A DNA stretch of 64,000 nucleotides. Origin: Pomphorhynchus laevis (lineage: Eukaryota > Acanthocephala > Palaeacanthocephala > Echinorhynchida > Pomphorhynchidae). The notes beneath the pieces are model-generated. The model ran no database searches. It saw nothing but the letters and a program-made list of their open reading frames with translations, and was not told where the DNA came from. The stretch lies in the NCBI GenBank assembly GCA_012934845.2, contig WNNJ02003258.1:186001-250000 (forward strand). The letters run 5' to 3'. This document shows positions 32,075-43,830 of this stretch, piece by piece. Position 1 is the first letter of the stretch. The number at the start of each line of letters is the position of its first letter. The position numbers were made by a program, and so were the translations under genes.

Positions 32075-34413
32075 CCATCATTTCTTATTCTCGCTGTTCC
32101 GATCATTTTTCTGCCTACACCTCACTGTCCATCTCCGATCCTGGTCTATCCGATCACTATCTCGTCACCCTTGATCTCACTCACAACCACACCCCTCCTC
32201 GCACACCTACAGTCCTACGTTGCCCTTGTAGAAATCTTAACCTATCCCTTCTCCGCTCTGCCTTACTCAAATCGTCTCTATCTTATCCCACAATAACATA
32301 TCTCCTCACGATATAACCTTTCTTTTCGACTCTAAACTCACATCCACTCTCGATCATCTCTTGCCCTTCAAGTCTCACCCACACCGTCTATTACACCGTG
32401 CCCCATGGTTTGACATCCAATGTCTACTCTCAAAGCGTCGACTCCGCCATGCTTTTCGAGTCTATCACCGCTCTCTCAGACGCGATTTCCGCTCGATCAC
32501 TCCGTCTTTCCGTGATTCCTATCTTGCTCTTCGCCGGTCTCATCTCAATCTACTACGTACCAAATGCAACTCCTTCTTGCAGCATAAAATCATCACTTCA
32601 TTCAACTCTAAGACTCTCTGGCATACTTTTAACTCAATCCTGGCTCGTTCCTCTACGCCGTGCAACATCAATGCTAATGATTATTCGTCATTTCTCCAGA
32701 CTAAAGTATCCACGCTGCTCTCTCACACCCCGGTCTCCATCCTATTCCACTCTGCCCCGCCTAGCCTCATCCTTCCGGAACTCTTTCATCTTCTCCCCGT
32801 CTCACCTACCGATGTATCATCTGTCCTAATGTCCTTGCCCAACTAAACCTCATCTGCCGATCCCCTGCCTACTCACATGTTAAAATCCATATGCTAATCT
32901 ATATCCCCATTTCTCACAACCTCGCTTAACTCGTCCATCCGCAGTCGTATCTTCCATTCACACTGGAAATCCGCAATCGTTCGTCCCATCCTTAAGAAAC
33001 TATCGCTCGACCCCTCCTCTCCTTCTAGCTATCACCCCATTTTACTACTCCCTACTCTTTCAAAGCTCTTTGAACGCCTCATCTTAATACAAATCAACGC
33101 TTATCTCTCCTCATCCAATCTGTACCCTCCTTTCCAATCAGCTTTTAGCTCTAATCACTTCAGATAAATCACCTGCATTAAAGTTTACAATAACCTAATC
33201 ATTTCTAGTGACAAGGGTCTATATAGTGTTCTCATCTCCCTCTAACTCTCCTCCACTTTCGGCATCGTTGACCGCTCCATCCTCCTGTCTAACGTTCATT
33301 ACGATTACGGTTTTTCTTCCTCTTCCGTAACATGGTTTGCCTCATATCTATACGACCGTTCTTTTCGCGTTTGTTCAAATTTATCATCATTTCCTCTCTT
33401 CAATATTATCTGAGGGGTCCCACAAGGTTCAGTCCTAGGTCTTCTGCTTTTCTCTCTTATACTTGGCGATCTCTATCCGTTTATCAAGCCTTACTCCTTT
33501 AATGTCATGCAATACGCCGATGACATCTTCATATATGCTAGTGCCCCTGCCCATCGCATACGCGATATGGCAATTTCTGCCTCCAACTGTCTTTCTTCTA
33601 TCTACAAACGTCTCTCCAATCTTCGTCTCGTTCTAAACCCAGACAAGTCACAAATAATGTGGATCCTCTCCCGTCAACCTAACATATATCTTCCCCCTGT
33701 ATCTTTTAACTCATCAATCCTCCCATAGTCCACAATCTCACTTTCTTAGGATTCCATTTCGATGATCACATTTCCCTTAAGCCCTTCGTCCGTGATAAGG
33801 TCTGCTCGTCTAATTTAATATCCCGGGTCATCCGCCGTATCCGCCCCCTTATCGACTTCCGTTCTTGTATGTCTCTTCTTTTATCGTTTCTTTTCCCTAA
33901 AATCGATTACTGCCTCTGCATTCTCGCCAATTCTCCAAAATATATCATCATAACAGTACAACGCATCATCAACTAAGCCTTTCGAGTGATCTACGTCTCC
34001 GTCGCTTCGACCACACATCCACATATTTTGCTCAACTATCCTGGCCCACCATCTACATCCGCATACAACTCCGTATTCTTCTCGTAACTTTTCGTCTCAT
34101 CGCTATCGGCTCCTCGTCCTTTATCAACCATCTTTCTTAGGCGACACTCGCCCCACCTCTCTATCGCTGCGTTCCCGTCATTCCCTGTTACTCCAAGTTC
34201 CCAATTACTCTAGCACCTACGGTCTCCAATCCTTTATCTTCGCCGCACCAGTCGCCTGGAATCAATTTCTTCTAGACGTCCGCCGCGCTCCTTACATTAT
34301 TACTTTCAAATACCGCCCTCGTACCCACATTCTCGCCACATGATTTAGATTGTTTATCGTAATCATGTAAGCTTGCGCTGCCACGCATTTGCCACGTAAA
34401 AATAAATATTTTT
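32075..34413 (+). mobile_element. LINE-A, old 5'-truncated copy to the 3' end
   Basis: Starts in the endonuclease end (YTSLSISDPGLSDHYLVTL), passes the linker and the RT, and keeps MQYADDIFIYASAPAHRIRD at 33507. It ends in a degenerate hairpin (AAGCTTGCGCTGCCACGCATTTGCCACG, split by two mismatches in the stem) and a TAAAAATAAAT tail. Many stops and indels make it clearly older than the A1 and A2 copies. Confidence 0.85.
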
Positions 34414-34998
34414 TTTGTGTATTTAATAATAATTAAACATTCATAATGTTGTAATCTGACTTTATTACGTTATGTTCTAGATATTCTTGAATAAAGCCGT
34501 CATTCGGTCTTATCGTCACTGTTATTACACAATACCATAAAAAAGGATTTATTATTACGTGTCAAATTCATGCCGGCGGACGCTTACGTGAACACGAAAA
34601 AATCGAAAAAATTTGTTGAGAAGGTGGGAACGTAGGCAGTATTTGAATGTGATAAAGGAGGGAGCGCAGCGGACTTCGAGAGGGAGCTGATTCCAGGCGT
34701 GTGGGGCGACGACGAGAATGGATCGAAGACGTAGTTGTTGGAGTAATTGGGAACGTAGAGTAAGAGGGAATAACGGTAACGCAGCAATAAAAAGGTGTGG
34801 CGAGTGTCGTCTAAGAAAGGGAGGTTGATTAAAGACGAGGAGCCGACAGCGATGACACGGAAAGTGACGAGAAGAAGGCGGAGTTGGATGCGGATGGTGG
34901 TCAGAAGTGTTGAGCAAGATATGTGGACGTGTGATTATATCGACAACAATTTATAAACAATTATTTTGTATTAGAGAAAAGCTTACGGTTTAAGCTTT
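34414..34998 (-). repeat. LTR-like unit 1 carrying a LINE-A fragment
   Basis: Shares with 36640-37262 the same outer sequence (CATTCATAATGTTGTAATCT, GAATAAAGCCGTCATTCG, ATTATATCGACAACAAT, AGAGAAAAGCTTACGGTTT). In both units the same reverse-oriented LINE-A 3' fragment sits inside with the same 5' breakpoint. A fresh LINE-A copy follows directly at 34999. Confidence 0.75.
34540..34930 (-). mobile_element. LINE-A1 3' fragment inside LTR-like unit 1
   Basis: From TAAAAATAAATCC-type tail (reverse complement at 34540) and a mutated hairpin through LLRSHLLNK and the C-terminal ORF2 region to a breakpoint at about 34930. The same breakpoint occurs at about 37203 and about 36645. Confidence 0.85.
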
Positions 34999-35820
34999 TA
35001 CAAACGTCTCTCCAATCTCCACCTCGTTCTAAACCCCGAAAAGTTTAAAATAATGTGGATCCTCCCTCGTAAACCAAACATATCTCCTTCCACTGTACAT
35101 TTTGCCTCATCGATCATCCCCATAGTTCACAATCTCACTTTCTTAGGCTTCCATTTCGATGATCACCTTTCCCTTAAACCCTTCGTCCGTGACAAGGTCC
35201 GCTCATCTAACTTAATTCTCCGTGACATTCGCCGTATCCGCCCCCTTATCGACTTCCGTTCTTGTATGTCTCTTCTTTCATCGCTTCTTTTTCCTAAAAT
35301 CGATTACTGCCTTAGCCTTTTCGCCAATTCTCCAAAATCCATCATCCTACCCCTACAACAAATAATCAACACCGCCGTTCGAGTGCTCTTTCGTCTCCGT
35401 TGCTTCGACCACACATCCACATATCTTGCCCAACTCTCCTGGCCCATCATCCACATCCGCATCAAACTCCGCCTTCTTCTCGTAACTTTTGTCTCATCGT
35501 TGTCTGCACCCCATCGTTCATCAACCTTCCTTTCTTGATGGCACACGCCCCACCTCGCTATCGCTGCGTTCCCGTCATACCCTCTTGCTACACGTTTCCT
35601 ATTACTCCGACAACTACGGTCTCCAATCCTTCCTCGTCGCCGCCCCATTCGCCTGAAATCAACTCCCTCTCGACGTCCGCCGCGACCCCTTTTTTATTAC
35701 ATTCAAACACCTCCTCCGTTCACACCTTCTCGACACATTATTTACATTTTTGTTTTGTTGTGCTCATGTAAGCGTGCGCTGGCATGCATTTGCCACGTTT
35801 AAATAGATCCATTTTTTAAC
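34999..35820 (+). mobile_element. LINE-A1 3' fragment
   Basis: Starts at YKRLSNLHLVLNPEK in the RT, keeps a 161-codon open frame (FLGFHFDDHLSLKPFVRDK to FVSSL), then one frame change, and ends with the hairpin (35769-35784, one stem mismatch) and TTTAAATAGATCC tail. Confidence 0.88.
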
Positions 35821-36576
35821 GCGGCTGCCTTTGTAATGGCCGAACATTATTTTTCAGATCTTTGATCAGTTATAAGTTTGAACCGATGATTAATGAGGTG
35901 GTTTGCAGTATCGAATGCTTTCCACTATATCCATTGATTCACGACTAGCTTCACGTTCTTTGGCAGATTGCTTATGATTCGATTTTGAAAAAGATCGAGA
36001 AAAAATGCTACAGGACGAGTATTCTGACTAAGTATTGCATTTATTGTATGGTTTGATGCATCGTTCTCGACAATGAACTGTGAAGAAAGATCAATTGCTG
36101 CAAGTGAGGATGATGCAACGTCATTCTTCAGAATTGCGATTGCTTCTTTCACATATTTAGTTATTGGGAAAACTCAACAGTTAATGATGGCTTGATTTTG
36201 TCAGAGAAATTTTCGATCCATTTGGCATAATGTGCAAACAGTCCATACCTGTTTCCAGGATCTTTGATCAGTAGGGTCTTTCATTTCCATTAACAGTTCG
36301 ACTCTTATGGTGTCAGGAATTGTGCCAGATGAAAGAAGGTAACCCAAATATCAAATATCCTTTAATATGTATTCTGATTTTTCTTTCGCTATCACTAATT
36401 AAAGACACTCAGCTATGCGCATAAAATGGTTCAATCTTTTATCGTGTTCTTCCTCATCGTGACCACATACTAAAATATCGTCCAAATATGCATAAGTTCC
36501 CTGCAAGCACTCACGTTCAATAATCTCATTCATTAAACGCTGAAAGCATGAAACGGCGTTTGATATTCCAAAAGTT

Positions 36577-37262
36577 TTGAGAAGAAGGTGGGGTTGAAGG
36601 CAGATAGTTGGCAGGAGTGTTGAGCAATATATGTTAATGTGATTATATCGACAACAATTTATTAATAATTTAACATTCATAATGTTGTAATCTGACTTAT
36701 TTACGTTATGTTCTAGATATTCTTGAATAAAGCCGTCATTCGTTCTTATCGTCATTGTTATTACACAACACCATAAAAAAGGATTTATTTTTACGTGTCA
36801 AATCCGTGCCGGCGCACGCTTACGTGACCACGAAAAATCTAAAAATTTGTGAAAATCTAAAAACTAGCTGATTTGATTTGTCTAGAAGGTGGGAACGAGG
36901 CAGTATTTGAATGTGATAAAGGAGGGAGCGCTGCGGATTTCGAGAGAGAGCTGATTCCAGGCGTGTGGGGCGACAACGATGAAGGATCGAAGACGTAGTT
37001 GTTGGAGTAATTGGGAACGTAGAGTATGAGGGAATAACGGTAACACATCGATGAAAAGGTGTAGCGAGTGTTGTATAAGAAAGGGAGGTTGATGAAGGAC
37101 GAGTAGCCGACAGCGATGAGACGGAAATTGAAGAGAAGAAGGCGGAGTTGTATGCGGATGTGGATGGTGGTCAGGATAATTGAGCAAGATATGTGGATAT
37201 GTAATTATATCGACAACAATATATGAAAAATTATATTGTATTAGAGAAAAGCTTACGGTTTA
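36577..37262 (-). repeat. LTR-like unit 2 carrying a LINE-A fragment
   Basis: Second copy of the unit described at 34414-34998, with the LINE-A 3' fragment at 36775-37203 in the same orientation and with the same breakpoint. A short extra piece of the LINE-A breakpoint region at 36577-36645 precedes it, so parts of at least three unit copies are present. Confidence 0.75.
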
Positions 37263-38253
37263 TTCTTCATTATAACAATCTACAAAGAATAACAAATAAG
37301 TTCAATACAACATAATAAGTTTAATATGAATATAGTATGTGAAATTCTTCCAAGCTGCTTTAATTTGTATGTTGTTCGCAATCATAGTCTCTCAGGTATC
37401 CTGGTAAACTTCGTTGTCGTGTTGAGCGACGGTCTACAACGTGATTTTGGGTACTTGAGATTATCATTTAATTTTTGAGATTCGCTCTCATTTTGATGAC
37501 AACCATCCGGACCTCGTGATAGTTTACCATTTGAAACTGTCACAACTTTTCCATCTGATCGTAAGATTTGACTGTATTAAGGATTCGATTATACGACTTT
37601 CGCTTATCCGACTTTGTCGTCATATTTTCCAGCTCTGTCACGCTTCACCCAGACGGAAACATTGGATGTTAGCCAGGATGGAATTTTATTTAAATTTCTC
37701 AAACGTTGTTTGAGTCCAAATAACCGATCTGCGGGAGAGAATTCGTGCTAGTTGATAGCAAGCTTCTAACAATAACCAAAGCCGGAACCATGACGTTTTG
37801 CCAGCACGAAAGCGAAAGATTTTTCGAGTATAACGATATCATTATCGATGACCAAATGACGCCGTTGTAACGCTCGACGAATCCATTCCCTTGAGGGTGG
37901 TACGCGCTGGAATAACTTTGCGCAGTACTGTTTGATAACAAAAATCGCCGTAGTCTTTTTGACATGAAACACATTCCTCGATCACTGTGTATGAACGCTG
38001 AAGGGCCGAATAGACCGAATATTATTATTATTAGTATATTAGTTTAAACTATCTTGATACCTATTAACTACTTACATTCCAGATTTCAGTTCCAGACAAC
38101 CAACGACAACCTTCGACGACAACTAACGACAACCATCCGCTTGACAATTATCGACAACCATCGACGACATCCGCTCGCTACTTACAACTAACGACTTGCA
38201 GACTAACGGAGTTTAAACATTCTTGATTATAACTAACTAATTAACATTTTATT

Positions 38254-39628
38254 ATGGCAAAGAGAAAGCTAACTAAAAATGTCGGCCAGCAACTCAAGTC
38301 CGTCAAGGAAGCTTACATCAAAAAGCAAATTAGATGCGACAACAAGAACTGCAATGTTTGGACTCACGTTGCCATTCCTTTCACTGACGAGGACAACGTT
38401 TTAAATCGGAATTTCCTCTGCGGCTTCTGTTGTGCTGCCCTCGTAGGTAAGCTAATGAAGAATGACCACTCTAACGGTGGAGACGTTCTGAACGCTAACA
38501 AAACAGATTTGTGCTCAATAAATAAAATTGATATCTCTCAGTCGACTCAGACCGCTGTTATACATGGAACATCAACAAACGACAACATATCTTCCAATCT
38601 ATCGTCGTCATCCGTTTGCTTACTAACTCCTTCGTCATCTATGAAACCCGTTCTTGAAACTTCTCTCACACACACTCCTCCTTTAACTACGGATAAAACT
38701 TCCCATAATCTTCATCTTCCTAACAATGCAAACAGTAAAGGCCTTCATCTCGTACCTCATTTTTCCTATTCAACCCCACATCTAAATACATCTCATACTT
38801 CTTTCTTCTCTTCACGTACTCCTTACTCTACCTCTTTCGTATCACTTCTCAATAATTTACATCCTTCTGTCAAACTTATCTCCAGTAACATCTCCGTTCA
38901 ACCTATTAAACAATCCACTTCTGTCACATGCTCCAACCGTATCACCTATCAATAATTTACATACTTCCGTCAAAATCATCTCCAGTAACATCTCCGATAA
39001 ACCGATTCAACACTCCACTCCTGTCACACATGCTCCAAACTATCTAAAATCTTCACTTAGCACCCCTGTAATTCGAACGTTTGGCTGCTCTTCTGCCTCT
39101 ACTGCTACCAGGTCTTTCCGTCCACCACTACGTAATCGTTTTCCTTCGCGCGATCGATGCATTATCATATCTAATTTAAAGGTTTCCGAATCTGCTTCTT
39201 CTCAATGTCGCCTCGATGATGATGTATCTGCATTCAAATCTATCCTAGCAACCATTCTTCCTGATAATAATCCATCCCTCTTCAATAATATCGCTCCTGT
39301 ATCTTTGATCCGTTTAAACAAATCCACTAAATCCAATCATCTCAGTCATCCACTCCTAAAAATTGTTTTCCGACACAGTTCACATACATCCTTGGCACTT
39401 TCCCAACGTTTTAAACTTCTTACCACTTCGTCTACTACTCGTATCTTTCCTGACCGCTCCCCTTCTGATATTGCACAGCTCAATTTAGCTCGCATTGAGA
39501 AACATCGACGTGAAACAAACGGCGAGTCATCCTTATCTATACGTCAAATCAATGGAAATTTTCACGTTGTACACACAAGGCTAAAAATTCGATGGCGTCC
39601 CATCTCTCCCCCTTGTCTTCTTCGCTAG
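38254..39628 (+). pseudogene. LINE-A2 ORF1
   Basis: ATG at 38254. A basic start (MAKRKLTKNVGQQLKS) is followed by the finger CDNKNCNVWTHVAIP and FLCGFCCAALVGKL, and a long Ser/Thr-rich linker with part of the 44-residue repeat. After one frame change come DRCIIISNLKVSE, LIRLNKSTKSNHLSH, FRHSSHTS and ETNGESSLSIRQINGNFHV. The finger resembles PHD/Cys4 fingers found in ORF1 of CR1-group LINEs and presumably binds nucleic acid or protein. The last 37 bases overlap ORF2. Confidence 0.88.
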
Positions 39629-42470
39629 TCAAATCGCTCCTAAGCATACTTTTCGTCTTAGTCTATTCAACACTCGCTCCATTCTTCATAAAGCTGATAT
39701 GCTCCTTGATATCTTCGATCAATTATCTATCGATATTCTCTGCATTACCGAATCCTGGCACTCTGACTCCGACGATCTTGCTATTCGTCGTCTATGTCGC
39801 TCTGGTTGTTCTTTAGTTGAATCAGCTCGTCCAATTGCCTCTCATACATCTACTGATTTTAACCATGGCGGTATAGTTGCCATTGCTCGTCACCTAATGT
39901 CTTTACGTAAAATTAACGTTAACATCCGTTACACCTCGTTCGAATTACTCATATGCAGATTATCAACTCCTTTCCCTCTGGAACTTGTGATTGTATACCG
40001 TCCAGGTTTAGTTGCCCCCTCTTTCTTAAGACTCTGTTCCTTGTCTTATACTCCTTCTTTTGTTCTCGGGGACTTTAACATTCGTCTTGATCGCCCGGCT
40101 GACCCTGACTCTATCACTTTAACTAATCTTTTTTCTGATTTTAACTATAAATTACTTTCAACAAGCCCAACTCATATTCTCAGCGGTGCTCTCGACATCA
40201 TTGCTGTTCCTATCTGCTCCAATGACTATACTTCCTTGTCAATTACTGATCCCGGTTTGTCCGATCATTTCCTTGTCACTCTTACTCTTACTCGTCCCCA
40301 TCCTCCTTCTCCGCCTTTACCTTTATCTACACCAAGTCGACCATGGAAGCTTATCGATATCCCTGTTCTCTGCACAGCCTTACTCAATTCTTCACTCTTT
40401 ACACTTCCTCTTAACTATCTCTCTCCCGATGATCTCTGCATTCTGTTTGATTCTGAACTTACGTCGATCCTCAATAACCTTCTGCCTAGTCGACTTCGAC
40501 GTTCCCAGCACTTGCTCCATGCTCCCTGGTTCGATTCTGACTGTAGTCTTTCTAAGCGTCGACTCCGTCACTCTTTTCGTATGTATAAACGCTTTCTTAA
40601 ACGTTCACCCAACTCAATCCCTCCAAATCTTCGTGATTCCTACTTTTCTCAACGCTGTTCACATCTCATTCTTATACGTACAAAACGTACTCTCATTTAG
40701 CGAAATCAACTCGAGTCATCTTCCAACTCTAAATCTCATTGGAAAATCTTAAACTCAATTCTTTCACGATCATCTACCCCTTGTAATATAAATCCTGATG
40801 AATTTTTTTCATATCTACAAACTAAGCTGTCTAATTTACTTTTCCTACTACCCATAGCCCCCTTGTACCCACTCTTATCTTTAAATACTTCCCTCCCAGA
40901 ACTATTCCACCTTCCCGTTTCGTCTGATGAAGTTTCTTCGGTTCTGCTGTCATTACCCAATGAAACCTCTCCCTCTGACCCAATTCCCACTCACTTGCTT
41001 AAAAATGTCTGCTCCTCTATCTCACCCTTCCTAACCACATTGTTCAACTCGTCCATCCGTAGCCGTACATTTCCTTCCATCTGGAAATGCGCCACTGTTC
41101 GTTTTCTCATCAAAAAGCAATCTCTCAACTCCTCACTACCATCTTCGTACCGTCCTATTTTACTTCTCCCAACCATCTCTAAACTCCTTGAGCGTCTCGT
41201 TCTTAAGCAAGTTAATACATATCTCTATTCCTCTAACTTATTTCCTCCCTTCCAAGCCGCTTTTCGCTCTAATTACTCTGCCGAAATTGCATGTCTTAAA
41301 GTTTATAACGACTTACTCATATCGCGCGATCATAAATTATGTAGTGTCATAGTTTCTCTTGATCTATCGTCTGCTTTTGACATCGTCGATCACTCGATTC
41401 TTCTCCATCGCCTTCGTCATGATTATGGCTTCTCTTTACCCACTGTATCATGGTTTTCTTCATATCTATCAAATCGTACATTTCGCGTATATTCTAACTC
41501 TTCTCGCTCTCATCCTTCGTCCATTCCGTCCGGTGTTCCACAAGGATCCGTATTAGGCCCTATACTTTTCTCTCTTCTTCTTTGTAATTTGTCTTCGATT
41601 TCTCATAAATTTAACTTCCATGTTATGCAATATGCTGATGACATTCTCATCTATGCTCATGCACCTGTTTATCGTATTCACAATCTTAGTGTTTCCGCTT
41701 CGGACTGTCTTGTCTCAATTTCCAATCATCTTTCTTCCCTTCGCCTTTCTCTGAATCCTGATAAATCCAAAATTATGTGGATCCTACCTCGACGCCTCTG
41801 CTTCGAACCTCCCTCCGTATCATTAAATTCTACAATTCTTCCTATCGTTGATAATCTCGTTTTCCTAGGCTTCCATTTTGACAACCGACTTTCACTTAAA
41901 CCTTTCGTTAGAGATAAAGTACGCTCATCTACCTTGATACTCTGCAACCTCCGTCAAGTTCGTAGATTGATCGATTTCCCTTCTTGTATGACTCTCATAT
42001 CATCTCTCCTTTTTTCTAGACTCGATTATTGTCTTAGTCTATTTTCCAACTCACCTAAATCCACTCTTCTTCCCCTACAACGCATCGTCAACGCAGCCGT
42101 CCGAATTATCCTCCGTCTTCGTCATTTTGATCATACATCCTACCATCTTGCTTCTCTCGATTTGCCTACAATTTATTGTCGTGTTCAAATTCGTCTTCTT
42201 ATCGTTGATTTCCGCCTTGTAACTTTTCATAGCCCTTCATTTCTCAACCTTCTTTTTCTTGATAATTCTCGTCATGTTTACTGTTCCTTGCGTTCCTGTA
42301 ATTCCCTTCTTTTACATGTCCCAAACTACTCTACCTCCTTTGGACTCCGCTCATTCCTGGTGGCTGCTTCTCTATCGTGGAATCATATGCCCATTCATAT
42401 ACGCCAATCAACTTCCCTGCAGTGCTTTAAACGACAAATCCGATCTCATTTTAACAATTTATCTGCTTGA
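39592..42470 (+). pseudogene. LINE-A2 ORF2: AP endonuclease, RT, C-terminal domain
   Basis: ATG at 39592 in the -1 frame of ORF1. After a one-base loss the endonuclease is continuous from 39699: CITESWHSD, HGGIVAIARH, FVLGDFNIRLD, ALDIIAVPIC, GLSDHFLV. A TAG at 40698 interrupts the linker. The RT (40863-42470) has YRPILLLPTISKLLER, FQAAFRSNYSAE, VSLDLSSAFDIVDHS, SGVPQGSVLGPILFS, HVMQYADDILIYAHAP and the C-terminal region through LSWNHMPIHIRQ. All catalytic boxes are intact. Confidence 0.92.
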
Positions 42471-42485
42471 CTTTTTCATTTTTGT

Positions 42486-42547
42486 TTGTGGACTTGTAAG
42501 CGTACAGCTTGTACGCATTTGCCACATTAAATAAATTTGTATTATTA
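42486..42547 (+). other. LINE-A2 3' stem-loop and tail
   Basis: Same sequence as 23161-23225: stem GCGTACA/TGTACGC, loop GCT, then ATTTGCCACATTAAATAAATTTG and TATTATTA. Identity to the copy at 23161 over the last 250 bases shows the two A2 copies are close relatives. Confidence 0.85.
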
Positions 42548-42736
42548 AGCTATTCTAACTATAAGATAAAATACACAATTCCCGAAGAACCTAAAAAAAA
42601 CATAAAAAAACCTAAAGAAGAACCTAAATTGGAAGAACGTAAACCTAAAAACCTATACCAGAAGAACCTACACAATCTTTATTGAAATCTACACAAGATA
42701 CTTTACTCTGATAAAGTCTGAATATACATTCATATA

Positions 42737-43830
42737 ATGGTCAAACAGAGGAAGACTACAAAGCGAGGTGATGCTGGCAAGTTTGTGGATTATCAGGTTC
42801 GGTGTTCAAGCGAAGATTGTCATGTGTGGACAAGTGTTTCAGTTCCCGGGGAAAAGAAAACAGCTCTGTCTAATGCATCTTTCTACTGCGGGTACTGCTG
42901 CGCATCTTTGATAAATGATTTAAAGACGGAATCTACCCCCTTGGTTGTCGGTCAGTCGAGTTGTAATTCTCTTGGACCCATATCAGCTCCACCAATTCGA
43001 AAAAGCATAAGTGCCAGTCAAAGTAAGGAAGTTCTTATTCCCAAATCTACTAAGAATGTTGAAAATTCCAGTCAGTGATGGAAGCTATTCTGCCTCTATA
43101 TATCCCTCCTCAAGTCTTAACTCTATATATCCGTCCTCAAGTCTTGCAAATAATCCAATGAAGATAGATTTAACTGTAGAGGGTGAGACTGTAGCCATGG
43201 ATGTTCCAGTGCATTTACCTGATGTTACTAATGATGAAAATACATATTGTCAGGTTTTGAATCATGGTCATATGTCTGATAATGGGACTGTCAAACATAA
43301 GGAACACGCGTCGACGATAAGTCAACATACACTATCCGCAGTGTCACGTGACAGTCTCGAATTGCAAATTTGTAATAATAGGAAACACACTGCTGATTGA
43401 TGTAGATCTGTTATTCTGGCCAATGTAAGAGAATCTTTATTTGAGAACGCACAAATACGTCTTAACGAGGACGACCAGAGTGTGAGATTTATATTGACGC
43501 AGGTACTTAGTTATTGCGATGTGAATATTGTCAAACGTGTTAAACTCATTGCATTATTTCGACTGGGTAAACGTGATACACTTAGTAACAGGCCGCGTTT
43601 ACTCAAGGCCGTATTTAGGGAGCAGTCGCATGCTGAGTTAATTCTTCGGAATTCATATCGTTTAAAAGGATCCCATGTTAGTCTCTTGAAAGATCTTGAT
43701 GCTCTTCAAAGGGAGAAATTGTCTTAAGCTAAGAAAGAACTCGCATCTCGTGTTGCACTTGGTGAGAGCAATCTATGTGTGCAAAATTTTCAAGTAGTGA
43801 GGCGACGCATTCGAATCAGTCGATCCCCAC
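42737..43830 (+). pseudogene. LINE-E ORF1
   Basis: ATG at 42737. Finger CSSEDCHVWTSVSVPGEKK and FYCGYCCASLINDL. Linker with a small duplication (IYPSSSL twice). C-terminal block RSVILANVRES, LIALFRLGKRD, RPRLLKAVFREQSH, LRNSYRLKGSHVSLLKDLD, NLCVQNFQVVRRRIRIS. Broken by stops at about 43078, 43398 and 43725. Confidence 0.82.

Larger units (their letters stand above)
34414..38040 (-). mobile_element. Ty3/gypsy-like LTR retrotransposon fossil (one or two copies)
   Basis: Minus-strand protein pieces are recognisable: an integrase part with YHPQGNGFVERYNG at 37974-37699, a C-terminal PGYLRDY motif near 37400, an RT part with YAYLDDILVCGHDEEEHD near 36480, and an RNase H-like part with FIVENDASNHTINAILSQ near 36070. 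Two LTR-like direct repeats lie at 34414-34998 and 36640-37262. The element is broken many times and looks old. Its PGYLxDY end is shared with the gypsy fossil at 47369-50100, so both belong to one family. Confidence 0.75.
38040..42547 (+). mobile_element. LINE-A2, near full-length
   Basis: A leader with degenerate CGACAACCA repeats (38090-38200) is followed by ORF1 (38254-39628), ORF2 (39592-42470), the 3' hairpin GCGTACA-GCT-TGTACGC at about 42498-42514, and TAAATAAATTTGTATTATTA. Three small lesions are visible: a frame change in the ORF1 linker (between 38930 and 39300), a one-base loss just after the ORF2 start (near 39630), and a TAG at 40698-40700. Otherwise every domain is there, so this is the reference copy for the family. 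Confidence 0.95.

Noticed and set aside
34414-37262. Simple tandem duplication of LINE-A fragments
   Set aside because: The non-LINE flanks of the fragments are also repeated and border gypsy-type coding, so LTR-like units explain the layout better.
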